Positions 39,061-51,621 of a stretch of DNA of 64,000 bases are shown here, in pieces. Positions within the stretch are counted from its first letter, which is position 1. Each line of letters begins with the position of its first letter. The DNA lies in the NCBI GenBank assembly GCA_008711295.1, contig VUYV01000294.1, forward strand, positions 697,360 to 761,359. Direction: 5' to 3'. The notes below the pieces were generated by a model that saw only the letters and a program-made list of their open reading frames with translations, made no database searches and was not told the origin of the DNA. The stretch comes from Anarhynchus alexandrinus. Its lineage: Eukaryota; Chordata; Aves; Charadriiformes; Charadriidae. Both the position numbers and the translations under genes were made by a program.

Positions 39061-42000
39061 GAAGTGATGAACGTTCCTCTCTTTTGAGTGGCATGCTTAC
39101 GTCTTTTCTACAGGTTCAGAGACCTTGCATTCAACTAGTTCAAACTTTTTTTTCCTTAATGTTCCAAGCCAACATATTGTTCAGCCAAATTATATTTATG
39201 TTGGTAAAGGTATGCCACTTTCAGATTTTGTACAGTATTTCAATGCTTAAGTTACTCAAAGCTTCAGGTTATGAATGTCTAAATATCAAAGTGGAGCAAC
39301 TGACTGAAAATAGAAACATTGCAAGGTTTATATCAAAGAAAGTAATGTCATTACTGTTACTAATCAATTACTAATTAAGGCATATTAATTAATTCGAAGT
39401 ATTGAATCAATATGGATGTAAGCTCTTTAAGTATCTTGGGTTTACTACACAAGAACATCTCGTGACACTATTGTATAGCTGATGTACTGCAGATGACAAA
39501 GGAAAACTTTAAATTTTTTTTCTGGGGTTATTTTGAACACCTCTTTTTCCATTATTTTTCATTCGTTTATCTACTCTTACATTGCTAGAACCATGAGTTG
39601 GGTCTGCAGTGCTTTAGTGCAGCAACTCTTTCATTTCTGCAGTCTATATGTGCTGGCATGGTATTATAGTATGTGAACTTAGAAACCTATCTGATGTTTT
39701 TTTAGCCCTCATGGGGGGAATGAGAAGCAGGAAAAAAACATGATTAAGCAGAACCCTGAATATTGTAGAGGATTACAGAGAAGAAGGAAAACCAAGGAAA
39801 AACGAGGTACATAAATGAAGCAGAAAAATTGAATGGTATAAAAGTTGCTACAATTTTCATGTGCAGGCTCTTTCAGTAGAGGGCAGTACTGGTTCAAGTT
39901 TCCTTTGAAGTCCCCTAGCTGAATAGTCATAGGCAGCATATGGTTGTGCTATGCGGTTCTCAATACAAGCTTTTAGGAATGGTTGGATGCAGACATTGAG
40001 TTGAGTTTGTTTGTAATAGATGGCTGGAGGAGAATTGTGAATAGCTTTTAGAATATCCGTGTAAAATTACAGTCAATCTAATATCACAAGGTGAAGTTCT
40101 GTTAGTCATTTATCTGTTCTTAATGGCAGGGTTGCTATATTCTTTGGTTGTCTGCCCCTTGCCTGCATAAATCTGTCTGTAATTCTCTGTTTTCCTACTT
40201 ACGAATTAGTAAGTCCAGAGCACAGGAGCTAGCAAACGTGCTGAAAGCAAGACCTGCTCTGGACTGTTGCTATCTGCTGGTTCAATGCAGAATGACTATT
40301 CTATTGCAACAAAATAAAACCAGCTTTTCATTTTATTGTTAATCCCCCACTGCGCTTGTTTTTCTACTGCGGTAGAATGCATTTAAGAGACTATCTTACT
40401 GTATGACTAATGACAAAGTGTAAATGTCAAACGCGTTATTAATTGCAAGCTCCATTTGAAGTCCTTTTCCCTATGGAGCCTATTTGTATATTATAGGCAT
40501 CGTCCACAAGGTGGAGCTTTAAGGCTCTGCAGCTGTGAATGTTTCCCTCTTGACTAATAAGCAGAAAGATGAATGGAGTTTATGGGATCTCTTAAACAGG
40601 TATAAACCGACCATTTCAATGGCTTTCAAGAAAGTGGGTGGGTTTTAGAAAAAACAACAGACTCAACAGATATTTTGAGCTCTTGAATATGTATGAATCA
40701 CTAGAATTAATATGGTAAAAGAGAAAAGGAAGGATTGGAAAAAATAGTTCTCATTATTTATTTATTCTTTTGGAATTACTGTTTCTTTGCTTCCAAACTG
40801 ACTTGAAAGGTAGGCAGAATTAGATAGAGAAAAGCATTATCAAAACGCTTGCTAAATCTTCATTTATTGGGAGGAGTATTTTTTTTTTTCCTTTTAAACA
40901 GTCCTACCCTAAAAGAAGAGGAGGAAACTTTAGATAACAGCTATTCTGATAGATAAAAGAAAGGCAGAAAGCATTTTCCTTTCTTTTGCTCAGCTGTCTT
41001 TTCAAGAGTAAGCTATGTATACGCTTTCTCTGGAAGAGAACCTTTTTCTGTCTTTGCCTGACAGAAGTTGCATCTTGCTGAATTCTGGAAAAGTGCTACC
41101 CAGTATTTCAGGCCGTGTTTCAGTAATCAGTTATCTTGGGCTTCCCACGTTTCTTTGAGTATCTGAACTGTGTTTTACTCTGTTGCCATCTTGTCGGAAA
41201 TCCCCTGCTGTTAATTTTGTTGGAATGGAATTCATCATCTGCTCACTGTGCTGCTGCTGGTAAGACAATTTTATACATTAACTAGCAGAGACGTGTGTGG
41301 ACATGAGCTGGTACTGTGCAGACAAAAACTGGGGAAGAGCTTAGCTGGAGAGGGCGAAGAGAAGGGACTGGATGGGGGGTAGCAGCAGGGAGGGCAAAAC
41401 CAGTCTTGAATGTTTTTCCTGTCCAGCTTTTCTGCCTCTATCTGGCTTTTTCTGATGATAACAAATGTTAGTAATGTATGTTTGCCACACCTCTTTGTAT
41501 GAAACAGAACCTGAGGATAGAAGCAGCTTACTGAGACTTCTTTACAAGTACTCTTTCCCTCTCACCTTTCTTCAGTAAACTGTTACTCTCAATATGTTTA
41601 GGCCAAGAGACTTTATTAGTACTTTCTGCAGGGTCTATGTTGTCACTTTGTCCTTGACTCGAGTTGCAGTTGAAGGTTGTGAAACATTTTTTCAAAGTAA
41701 ATTATTTTTGTTACTTCTTTTGTGTTTTGTAGATGATGTGTTAGTAAGCAAGAAATAAGAAATTAGTTATGATTTTTCATTTCGTGGTTCAGGAGTCTCT
41801 CTAGGTTAATAAGTAGAACCTTAAGAACTCGGAACAGAAACTGCATATCAGAAATCCAATTTTTCCCTTTCTAATACTGCTACCCCCCTGTCTGATGGTC
41901 CTCTTCAGTTTTAGGCATATGGCAAATGCAATAGAAAGCAGGTGTTATTTATGCTTAATTACAATGAGTTGAGTCTTTCTGCACCAACTGACTAGTACTG

Positions 42001-45000
42001 ATTTCTAGGCTTCATGTATGCCAGGGGATGAACCAGTCTGTAATGCTTCTGCATCTTACTGGATCTGCTGCACATCCAAGTTAAGAACTCTTCTTTAAAC
42101 TTCAGTTTCCCTCAGATGCTATCACAGTCTTGAGATGTTAAGAACTGTCTAAATTTATTTTTCTTTTGGTTCCACCTCTTTTTTTTGAGGGGGCGGGGGG
42201 GTATTCTTGTTGTGCAATATGTTTAAGTATCAAATAGTTACTAGCTGAGTAGATACATCTGTTGGTATGGAAGATGCGGTAGCACATTTGGACAGTTTTG
42301 ACGAGCCCTTCCCTGTGATATAACGTTAAGTTAGATTTCTGAACCACAACCTCAGAATATATATTTGACTTGCAAAAAAAAATAAAGTAATATGAGCAGG
42401 GTGTTGGAGTGAGCTTGAAATCGTGGGGTGGTTTTTTGCCCAGATCTTATGGGACATGTGGTTGTGTATGGGCAAGAATTCTGCCATTCCCTCCCACTGC
42501 TTCTGCCAACGTGGATGTCCAGTTTCCAAGGACTCTTGAAGTACTCCACCCCTTCTGTTTCCTAGCACTAGCAGAAAATATCTTTCTTTTCTGAAAGCAG
42601 TAGCAGTATCAATTACTTAGAAATATTGTACATGCAAGCTTTTGCATAATCCTTAAATTTTGTAACAGTGAGTGGTTCTATAGCAGTCAGTTTGAACCTT
42701 CAATGACTCTCTGTAGAATTGGATAAAGAATTACTCATTTCCCACAAAGCTTTACAGAAATAGTGATTTTAACAGTGAGTTTCAGGGTGAGTGAAGATAA
42801 TAAAGCTAAGGATACTGAGGGTATATTTGCTAGGGTTAAATATTTATTTATTTTTTTATATTACACATGCCAATGACCTATTGACAAAAACACCCTCAGC
42901 AGACAGTTCAGAGGCATTCCTCTGTTGGTAACAGAATACAGTTGTCTCGGAGCAAAGATTTTCTTAGCACTTATTAGCCAAAAGATCATAGTTGCTCTAT
43001 TTAAACAAACTTTGGTATGAAGATATCAAAATAGCAACCTGAAACAGATGCTTCCAGGGAATACCCATGGAAAGGGGCTAAGCGTAGCCTAACCACCCTT
43101 AAGAGAACGGAATAGGAGGTTGGCAACTGTTTAGCTGAATTCCCTGATGGTACCTTTTCTCTGCAAGTTCTAATTTCAGAATAGAGTGTGAAAGAAATGC
43201 AGCATAGCTATTTATTTAGCTTCAAATCAGTGCAAAAAATCCCTGAGCAGCTTAGAGAGACGGGGTGATACAATGAGTTTTTAGGATAATAGTGGAAAAT
43301 GTTGTGACTGGGAAGATAGATGCTATCCATAACAAAGCTGCCTGTGGCTTTCAGCATCTGCTTTTTTCAAGTTTACTAATTTATAGGATTACTGTCCCAC
43401 CTTCTGTGTGATTATCTTGCAATATTTTTCATGTTGCTTGTAGACCCTGTAGATGCTTATAAAACTGAGAGACTTGCAATATAAACTTTACCCTTTTGTT
43501 CCTGCTCTTAGCGTGCTCTTGTCCTGAGCTGTGATACCATTGCTATTAGAGTTGTTCGTACTGAATAGAGATAACTCTTTGCTGTGATGCAAGGAGAACA
43601 GTCACTATACATTAAGTGCTAGACTGATCATAGCTTTAAAACCAGAATTGAAAGAGGTAGGTGGAAGTAATGCTTAAGTTCCAACGCAGCAACCTCTTGT
43701 ATTTCCCACTACTGTGGGAAGTAGTGCAAAATTATGTGTTTATTCACTCACCTGTAAGTCTATTACAGCTTAGCTGTAACTGCTGGACCAAGCATGTGCA
43801 GTTCACATCCTACTTTAAAAGCAACACCATGTAGAGTTTAACAGATAAAGCAGTCGTCATCTCCATTAATCATAATACACGTTCATTTGTATTTGTTCTT
43901 TTGCTTTGTTGGCATATCCTAACAGATGATTAAGTGTCTTTTCAGGTATTACGGCAGTCATTGTTTTTTTCCCCTCCTCTTTCTCTCAGTCACTTTGCTC
44001 CTGTGGCCTTCTTTGTGTAATTAAATTCTGGGGGTTTTTTTCTCTACGTTTTCTTCAAAGTCTGACTAATTGCAAGAGTTTTAAAAGGATTATAGTGCAT
44101 CTCTCTCTCTCTTTTTTTTTTTTTTTTCTCCCCTTTTCTTTTCTCTGCACTCTCAAACGCTTAGAAAGTTTGTCTGACACCTGCTGGCTAGGGAGCCAAC
44201 CAGGGAAAGGTCAGTATGAAAGCTCAGCGCCAAGGGTATTATGGGATGGCATGGCTTCAGATCAGAGACCAAATGTCTCACACCATACTTGCTGGATTTC
44301 GAACTACTTTTTGTGAACCATCCTCACAAGTCTCTAGCTTTCGTCTAAGTGTCTGGTTAGTAAACTGTTGACTTAAGTAAAGAGAGTCCATCTTTCCAGT
44401 GGTAAGGGGATGGGTGTCTCAGATCATAATGGGGTGGTTTATTATGTCTCCTTATGTTGCATTGACTCTATAGCTGATGGACTTAATTTTCTATGATTTT
44501 AGTATCTGGCTCGCTCCACCTATGTTTTATTAGGTAGCTCATATTAACTAAGGTTTATTAGGTGGTCTGTAACCTATTTCAGTTTTAAATAACATGTTAT
44601 TCCAGTTCATGGAATTTGGTGATGTTCTAGTAGTAGCCAGCCACTGGCTGTGAATATATAAATTGCATTTAAATAATTTCTGATGAAGCTACACCTTTTT
44701 TAATCTGTTGAGAAACTAAAGAAGGGAGGAGATAAAACAGGAACTTAAAACCAGTTCATCAGCTACAGCTATTACACAATAAATGATTGTAAATTACACA
44801 GTGGACATTTCATAAGAGCAGATAAATCTCAATTAGACAATCCCAAATGTTTCTGGGAGGAGCTATGGATATCATCATGCAGTTAGTATATTATCCTAAT
44901 GAGCAAATAGATCACACCCCTTAAATAAAAGGAGTTATCTGAAAAGGGTTTGAACTATTTGAAATTAGTTATGGATCCTTTATGCATTTCTCTGAAGATC

Positions 45001-48000
45001 GGTTTCTAACAATGTGCAAATGTTAAGGAAAATAAAAATAGTATACATGATAAAAATTTGGCCAGGGCATGGAATATAGCTTATTTACAGCATTTGGTTT
45101 TCAGACTATCCCATAAAGGAGTGGTGGATTTTTGTCAAGATATTTCTTGTATGTTTTTTGGTCAAAATGGGACTGAAGATACCATCTCACAGGCAGTGTT
45201 ATGACAAATGTAAATAATAAAAGGGACAGAACAAGATGGTTGACTAACTTTTAAAATCAATGGTAAACCTAAAGAACAAGAATTTGACTGAAAAAACACC
45301 ATTGGATGTGTGATAGTGGCACTGAAGTGCATAATATTCCCCTTAGGTTGTGTTGCTTTTCCCACCAAAGATGCTGTCCCTTTTTTTTTTTTTTTTAAAT
45401 TAACTTTCAAAGGACAAGACCATGTTTTGCTTAATTTTCCCATCACTTCACTGTTCTGATAATTTTCCTTGATATGCTGGGTTTTTAAAGTTCTACCTGA
45501 AATTGGGAAGTTTTCTGGGCTGCTGCAGCTTCTCCGTAACTTCTCCTTTCCTACCCCAGTTGCGTTTTACTGAAGTTCTGCAATTTGTTCTTTCTCTTGC
45601 AGATCATTTCCTAAATTAATCTTTCTAGCCAAGAACTACATTAGAGTCTTCCTGATAGCTCAAGTCTTTAAATGGGGAACTGGCCTTGCTTACTGCATTT
45701 GATTTCAGAATAGTTTATGCCTAAATATATTCTACTCTGAAGCATCCAGCTTTATTTCAGATGTAAATCCTCTTGGGTCTTGGAAATACTGTTTCATTTA
45801 TATAGCTATAATAAATCAAGTAATGTCATAGCCTTTGATATGAATAGAGTTAAAGGAATCCTGAATAAATGTTAGTAAAACTTATGAAACTGTTGTTCAA
45901 TCAAGCTTCAGTTGGAAACAAAGTGGGGTTTGGGCTTTTTTTTTGCATTTTTCTACTTATTTTGGCAAAACTGACTTTCTCAAATGAGACATAGAAGTGG
46001 TTCTCTGAAGCTTGTACATGAATGTATACTGTTGGTGATAACACTGTGTGGGCCTTTAAGAAGGACTAGTTATCTGCGAGAGTCATAGTTTGAAAATAGT
46101 TCATTGTAGGGTGATGGTCTTAATTGGCATACATAAACTACTGTGTTTTTGTCGTGTTTCAGGTATCTCTTGCTGCTGACAGGGATCAACAGGACTGAAA
46201 GCTATTACCTATCTTTTTCTCCTGCATCTGCTTGTCAAAATAGCCTCTACTTTGTACGTGGTAAAAACTGGGGCTCTGGCTGTCCATTATAGCATTGTTT
46301 AAGACCCCTTTCCCTTGCCCTTTTATTGGCTTTCTGCAGCTTTGCAGGGAGTAGATTGTATAAAGCATGCCCCTGGAAAGCAGAGGCTGTTAAAAGGTTT
46401 AAGACAAATTTGTTTGAAGACAAAGAGGGCATTGAGGAAAACTGTGGAGAGGGATTGAAGGGCTTTTGCAGTGCAACAGAGCCTTGTCTGTGCAAGACTC
46501 AGCCTGCCTCTAAGTTCCAGCAGGCTGCTGAGAAGCAGGCCAAGAAAAGACTCTCCAAGACCCTGCTCCCTTCATCTGAAGTCTGCCATCTGGACAGAGG
46601 ATGGCTAGAGGGTTCCTGGAACATATAGAAAGGAATCTTGAGGGCTGAAAATAAATGCCAGTGGAGACAGGAAGTGTCTGAGACTTAGGAGGGTTGGAGG
46701 AGGGGAGCTGCTTAGCATCACTGCTCTGTAGGTCACAGTACTGCTAAGGATGAGAGGCAGATAAGGAGAGCCTCTGTGCCACACTCGGAGGCACACAGCC
46801 CTTCTTCCAAGGCCTAAGCTCCCCTCCATTTACTGCTTTGTATGTGTGAGAGCATTTTAGTTGCTTGTTACAAGGGTTCACCTCAGTGATTTGGATCTTT
46901 TTGCCCTTGTAGGAAAGGGTGCTTAAAATTGTAGCTCTTGGCATACTAGGGATTTTGAAATAGAAAAGGTTTAGAGAAAGATAGAATGATGCCAGCTGGT
47001 CTTAAATTTTATCTTGATGCTGCCATGTTTGAGTTGTCACGAAGCTGTGTGTTACTTCAGCATGGTGTTTGGTGGGGTCTGTTGCAGTCAGGTCAAATGA
47101 TGTTATGAGTGGACTATGCTGCCCTCAATGATTTTTCTCATGTAGTAAAGCCAGTGAGGTGGGATATTTTGTCATAATACTGGAGAACAATATTCTTCCT
47201 TTCTGGGTTATGAGGGTGGCACGGTCTTTGTACTCTTCTTAGAATGGAAATGTCAGCTAATCACAGCACCCATCTTTTCTTCCTATAAAAGCCTTTTATA
47301 CCTCCAGAGAAACCTTCCAGGGAAAATTCTTTGCATCACCTGGTGTGTGTTTTTAAGGATAACCAGTCAGATAATGGTGAATGTTTTTGCTTTGTGTTCT
47401 GTCCTGTAAGTATTAAGTTGAAATGAGGTAAGTTTTTTCAGTTTTCAAGATACTTTAACGAATGTGGTCATGAAGCAGCTCCTTCCTATTAGCAAGCTTT
47501 TCAATGCACACAATAAATGACTCATCACAAGATTTCAGGGCCATTATCATCTAAAGAATGCTCTTAGAAGGGCAAGACATTGACTATAGAGAAGGTTAGA
47601 CCATGCAGAACTGAGCTATTTTCCTTCACTAAATGCTTCTGAAAAATGAAAATGAAAAATGAGAGTATCCTGAAATGTTTACTGTATATCCCATGTGAAG
47701 GTGGTGATACATTTCTTATCACTGACCTTGGAAGTGGAGTGTGCATTAAGGGGCAGCACTCATTGGCCTACGAGAACTGAGTGGTTGCAGAAGGTCTTTT
47801 CTGGGTAAGAGGAGATTTCCAGAGCAGTTGTTTTATCAGGTACATGCACTGGCAGCCTTCTTGGTGTGATCACCACAGATAGTTTATGGTTTGATTAAAA
47901 CGTAATGGGGTAATGAGGGCACGATACCTAAGAGTAGAAGGTGTAGGTTTGGAATGAGGATCATGTCAATGAAGTAACAGTAATTTTCAGGTTCCTCACT

Positions 48001-51000
48001 GTACTTATTTTATGAATTAACCTGTTAGCCTAATGTTTTAATACAGTTCCCTGGTAGGATTATGTAGCTGAAAGACCATATATCTAACTGACACAAATCT
48101 TAGTCTAGAAATTTCAATATACATATTGATCAATAATTGTGAATTTGAAAACCATATGAATATTATAAACTTCTTGTAATGGAAAAAGTAGATCTTTCCA
48201 CAGCAACATCTTCACTGCTGGAAGGTTTGTCTTGTCGTTCCCTCTAAATGACTTGATATATCCTCACTTACAGCGTATCAGTAAGGACTGTAATTATTTC
48301 AGAGGCTTTGCACACAGCTACCATTTGAATCTGTAATTAGGGGAAGTGCAGGTTATCTGTGCTCAGGTTAAATTGTTTTCCAGCTCTGCAGTATGTATTT
48401 CAAACTCCATAGCACAGCATATACCTGCATACAGTTGCAAAGTGAAATACTCATTTACAGGTTTAAATGCATCTTGCTCTTGAGGGAAGAAATAAATAGT
48501 GGATAACATGATCTCTGTGCCAGTTCATTACCTAAGATATGGTTGGTTTTGTATTTAAAAAAAAAAAATCCTTAAATTCCTTTAGGATTGAACGGTGGTA
48601 AGCTGGATTCTTTCATAAGTTTAAGAGGAGTGTGACATGTCCTTGTCTTTTGCAAGCTTTTTCCCGAATTTCATTAGTCCTTTTGTAAAGCAGTAGCTTG
48701 CCAGAAAAGGAATTTCAGTAGTTTGTCAGTGTTTAAATGAGTCATCGCTGATTCTTCCCTGAAAGTAAGTCCTGTTTTTTCCTATTGTGCATATCTTTTG
48801 TTATTGTTGTTGTAAATGCCAGGGTTTTGGGTTGCTGTCGCTTCTGCAGCAGTAACTTCAGAAATTTTGTAACCATTCTTGGCTTGTGATGTGTGTAATT
48901 GGAGCACAGTGCAATATGACAACATGAAGAGGGCAAATCTTTCTTTAGATACAAGGAAAGAGCACAGAATTGATTTAGTATAATTTTGAGCCAAGCTTGA
49001 AAAAAATCCTGTCTTAAGAAGCTTGCTTGAGTTCATGGCAGTGTTTTTCACCTTTCTGTCACAAGAAAATATATGGAAAACACCTTTTAAATGGAATCCT
49101 TTTGCACTGTCTATAGAGAAGGACAAAGCATAGCTTAAAGATTATAACACTTAAGTGTTTCTAATATGCTTAATCAAAACTTACTACAGTGACTTTTCCT
49201 CTTTGGGAACTTGCTGTTGTGTTTCACAATGTTTGTGAAATTTGTCATAGAGTTTTTGAGGAGCAAAATGATGGGATTTTGTTTCACCTGCAGGTGAAAG
49301 GTGGAATTTTATGTTAAAAGATTCATGTAAAAACACACACATATGCTTACCTTATAGCACATCATGGCTTTATGCCTGAGCCATAGGATGAACTATCTCT
49401 TTGTTGTCATGGATTCTCTGCAATAGCAGGTTTGCTGGCCAGTTGCAGATGTAATGGAAGCAATTATTTTTTATGTGATTGTGCCAAAATATGCGCACTG
49501 GGAGCGGAAGAGGAGCAGAAGATGGCCTTGAAAATAAGCTTGATTGTTATGTGTGTGGGGGGATATCTTTGTAGTAGGTGGACTTGACATTATCTTGGTC
49601 AATAATTTAATCAAAAATGGTGACCTGTATTAATAAATGTATTAATAAATTCTGGTCATGAATATAAAATATCAATCACTCTTTAGGAGATGAGGGAAAC
49701 TGGAAGAGGCAGAAACATCGAAGAGTTGAGGCAAGGACTCTGGCCCTGGATTTACAGTGGTTTGTAGGTGCTTGCGTAATCATTTATTTGGCACTTGCAA
49801 CTTCAGAGGTAGAGATAAGGCATCTCACTTGATTATCCAAATTCTTCAGTATATGTTGTTACTTAAGTGCAGTGTATAAGGAAAATGAAATGCTGTAATA
49901 AATAAATAAATGCTGACAACCTGAAACAAAGCTTTATAAGAATTGTTATGTCTGGTGTAGGACCAGAACTGGTTCATGCTCTGGTAATGATTCATAGGAA
50001 ACTGAAAAGTCTCTATTTTTCACCACTTATGAAGAAGAAAGCTTTTCATTGCTTAAACTTGAAATGGGTATGTCTTTAAGGTTTAACAGCAAAAGTACAA
50101 TAATACCCCTTTCTGGCTTTCACTGCTCCAAGCTGAGCTTTATCTTATGGCAATGTAGTGAGGTTTTTTGTTTCTAAAACAAGTGGATAATCTATTATTG
50201 TACTAGGATGCGGAGAGTCTGGCGGCATATATCGACATAGTAAAATTTTTCATTGAATTAGTTGTCAGAAGGAAGAAATAGAACAGTAATGATTTTCTGA
50301 ATGATGATCTAGCCCAACTTTTGAAATAAGAAATGGAGTTTCAGCTGTTGGTGTGCAAGGTAAATAATATGACCATAAACAGCTGTTTATGCCGCGATCA
50401 GTTCAGTATCTGTTCTGGTGACTCCCCGGGTCTGAATGTAATCAGAGATGGAGATCGCTGCTAAACTTTTTAAAGATTTTTCTTAAGAAATTTGGAGTAG
50501 CTGGAAAAAAGGGAATGAGGGTTGCAGGTTGGAACGAAAGGCAGGTCAAAGCTGATGAAGCCATGCACGGTTAACTTTGCTTTGTACTGTGTCTTCATAG
50601 GCTCTTTCAGTTGTCAGATGGGCACCTGAAAAACTGAAGGATCCTGTGTTCGTGCAGGTGCTTGAAGCATAGTTGTGAAGGAGAGTACAATATAAAGGTT
50701 AAATACAATCATAGAGTGAGTAGGACTACAGATAAGGAGAAAGCTGAATAGGTAGGGGGAGAAATGCCAGCTCCGCTGGAGGCAGAAAGGTTTCCAGTTA
50801 TTAGAGGTTTCCTTCTTTCATCCCTGGAGCTGAACCCAGCAGTCCTCTGCCTAGCTTGCTTGTCCATGCTAGCAGAGCAAATGCCATTGTAAAGATGCTT
50901 ACATTATTTCAGTACTGAGAGTGGTAGCAGTACCTGCTCAGGTGGCAGAGGTCTGCCATGGATTCAGAACTGCATGCTTTTGTACACTTCCAGGATTTGA

Positions 51001-51441
51001 AGATGTTAGAGTTTTACAATATAGAATTTACTTTTCAAAAATGGTTTACATTCCATATGTGCAACAAGGCTGCTCTAAGGCTTGCAGTCTTTAACTGTTG
51101 CATTTTGAAACTTGAGTTGCTTGACACTGCATGCCCAAAATTGCTTTAACATATGTCTTTTTGGATATGTATCATGCAGCTAAAATCCAGGGGGGAAAAA
51201 CATATTTATTACACTGGTGATATCCCTTAAAAGTTGTTCTGACTATATACTTTTTAAAGTTTTGATTATTGAACTAGAAGCAGCTTTAGGACAACCTGTA
51301 CTGTGTCTTAGTATTTTTTGGTTTTGCTTCTAGACATGACAGGTGTAGCTACTTTTAAACTATGTGACTGTGAAGACACATTCAGACATTTTTTACTAAT
51401 TGGTCTTTTTTTTTTGTTTTTTTAAGCTAAAGAAATGAGAT
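39061..51441 (+). other. MOB2: MOB2 intron 1, fifth segment: no exon seen
   Basis: AT-rich intronic DNA. Simple tracts include (CT)n followed by T16 at 44101-44127, T16 at 45381-45396 and (AATA)n at about 49896-49911. Perfect palindromes lie at 49282-49299 and 50375-50390, and a small inverted repeat at 43703-43720. A slightly GC-richer patch occurs at 46330-46840, with open frames on both strands but no recognisable product. Confidence 0.6.
49282..49299. promoter_or_regulatory. 18-base perfect palindrome with two abutting E-boxes
   Basis: TTTCACCTGCAGGTGAAA is exactly self-complementary. It places CACCTG directly against CAGGTG, the E-box type recognised by ZEB, SNAI and E-protein/bHLH factors. 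Use as a binding site is inferred from the motif only. Confidence 0.4.
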
Positions 51442-51621
51442 TGACAAGTGGTGTTCCTCAGGGGTCGGTGCTGGGACCTGTACTGTTCAACATCTTTGTA
51501 GGAGATATGGACAGTGGGGTCGAGAGCACCCTCAGCAAGTTTGCCGATGATACCANGAACTCGATGATCTTCAAGGTCCTTTCCAACCTAAACCATTCTA
51601 TGATTCTATGATTCTATGATT
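51442..51621 (+). mobile_element. CR1 LINE remnant: reverse-transcriptase piece joined to the 3' terminus
   Basis: The first part (51447-51554) reads in frame as [17 protein letters not shown] and onward to S-K-F-A-D-D-T, the conserved CR1 reverse-transcriptase core including the catalytic A-D-D motif. Right after N at 51556 the sequence jumps to GAACTCGATGATCTTCAAGG and the classic 3' end CCATTCTATGATTCTATGAT. The rest of the RT domain and most of the 3' region are missing. The copy cannot be functional. It is either an internally deleted insertion or a collapsed assembly join. The good match to CR1 signatures suggests a fairly young copy. Confidence 0.92.

Noticed and set aside
38744..39094. 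Open frames on both strands in the CpG-rich block
   Set aside because: GC-rich DNA has fewer stop codons. The predicted peptides resemble no family I know and the two frames overlap each other, so I kept the block only as a compositional feature.
46330..46840. GC-richer patch with open frames on both strands, considered as a processed pseudogene
   Set aside because: No protein family is recognisable and there is no poly-A tail or target duplication at the edges.
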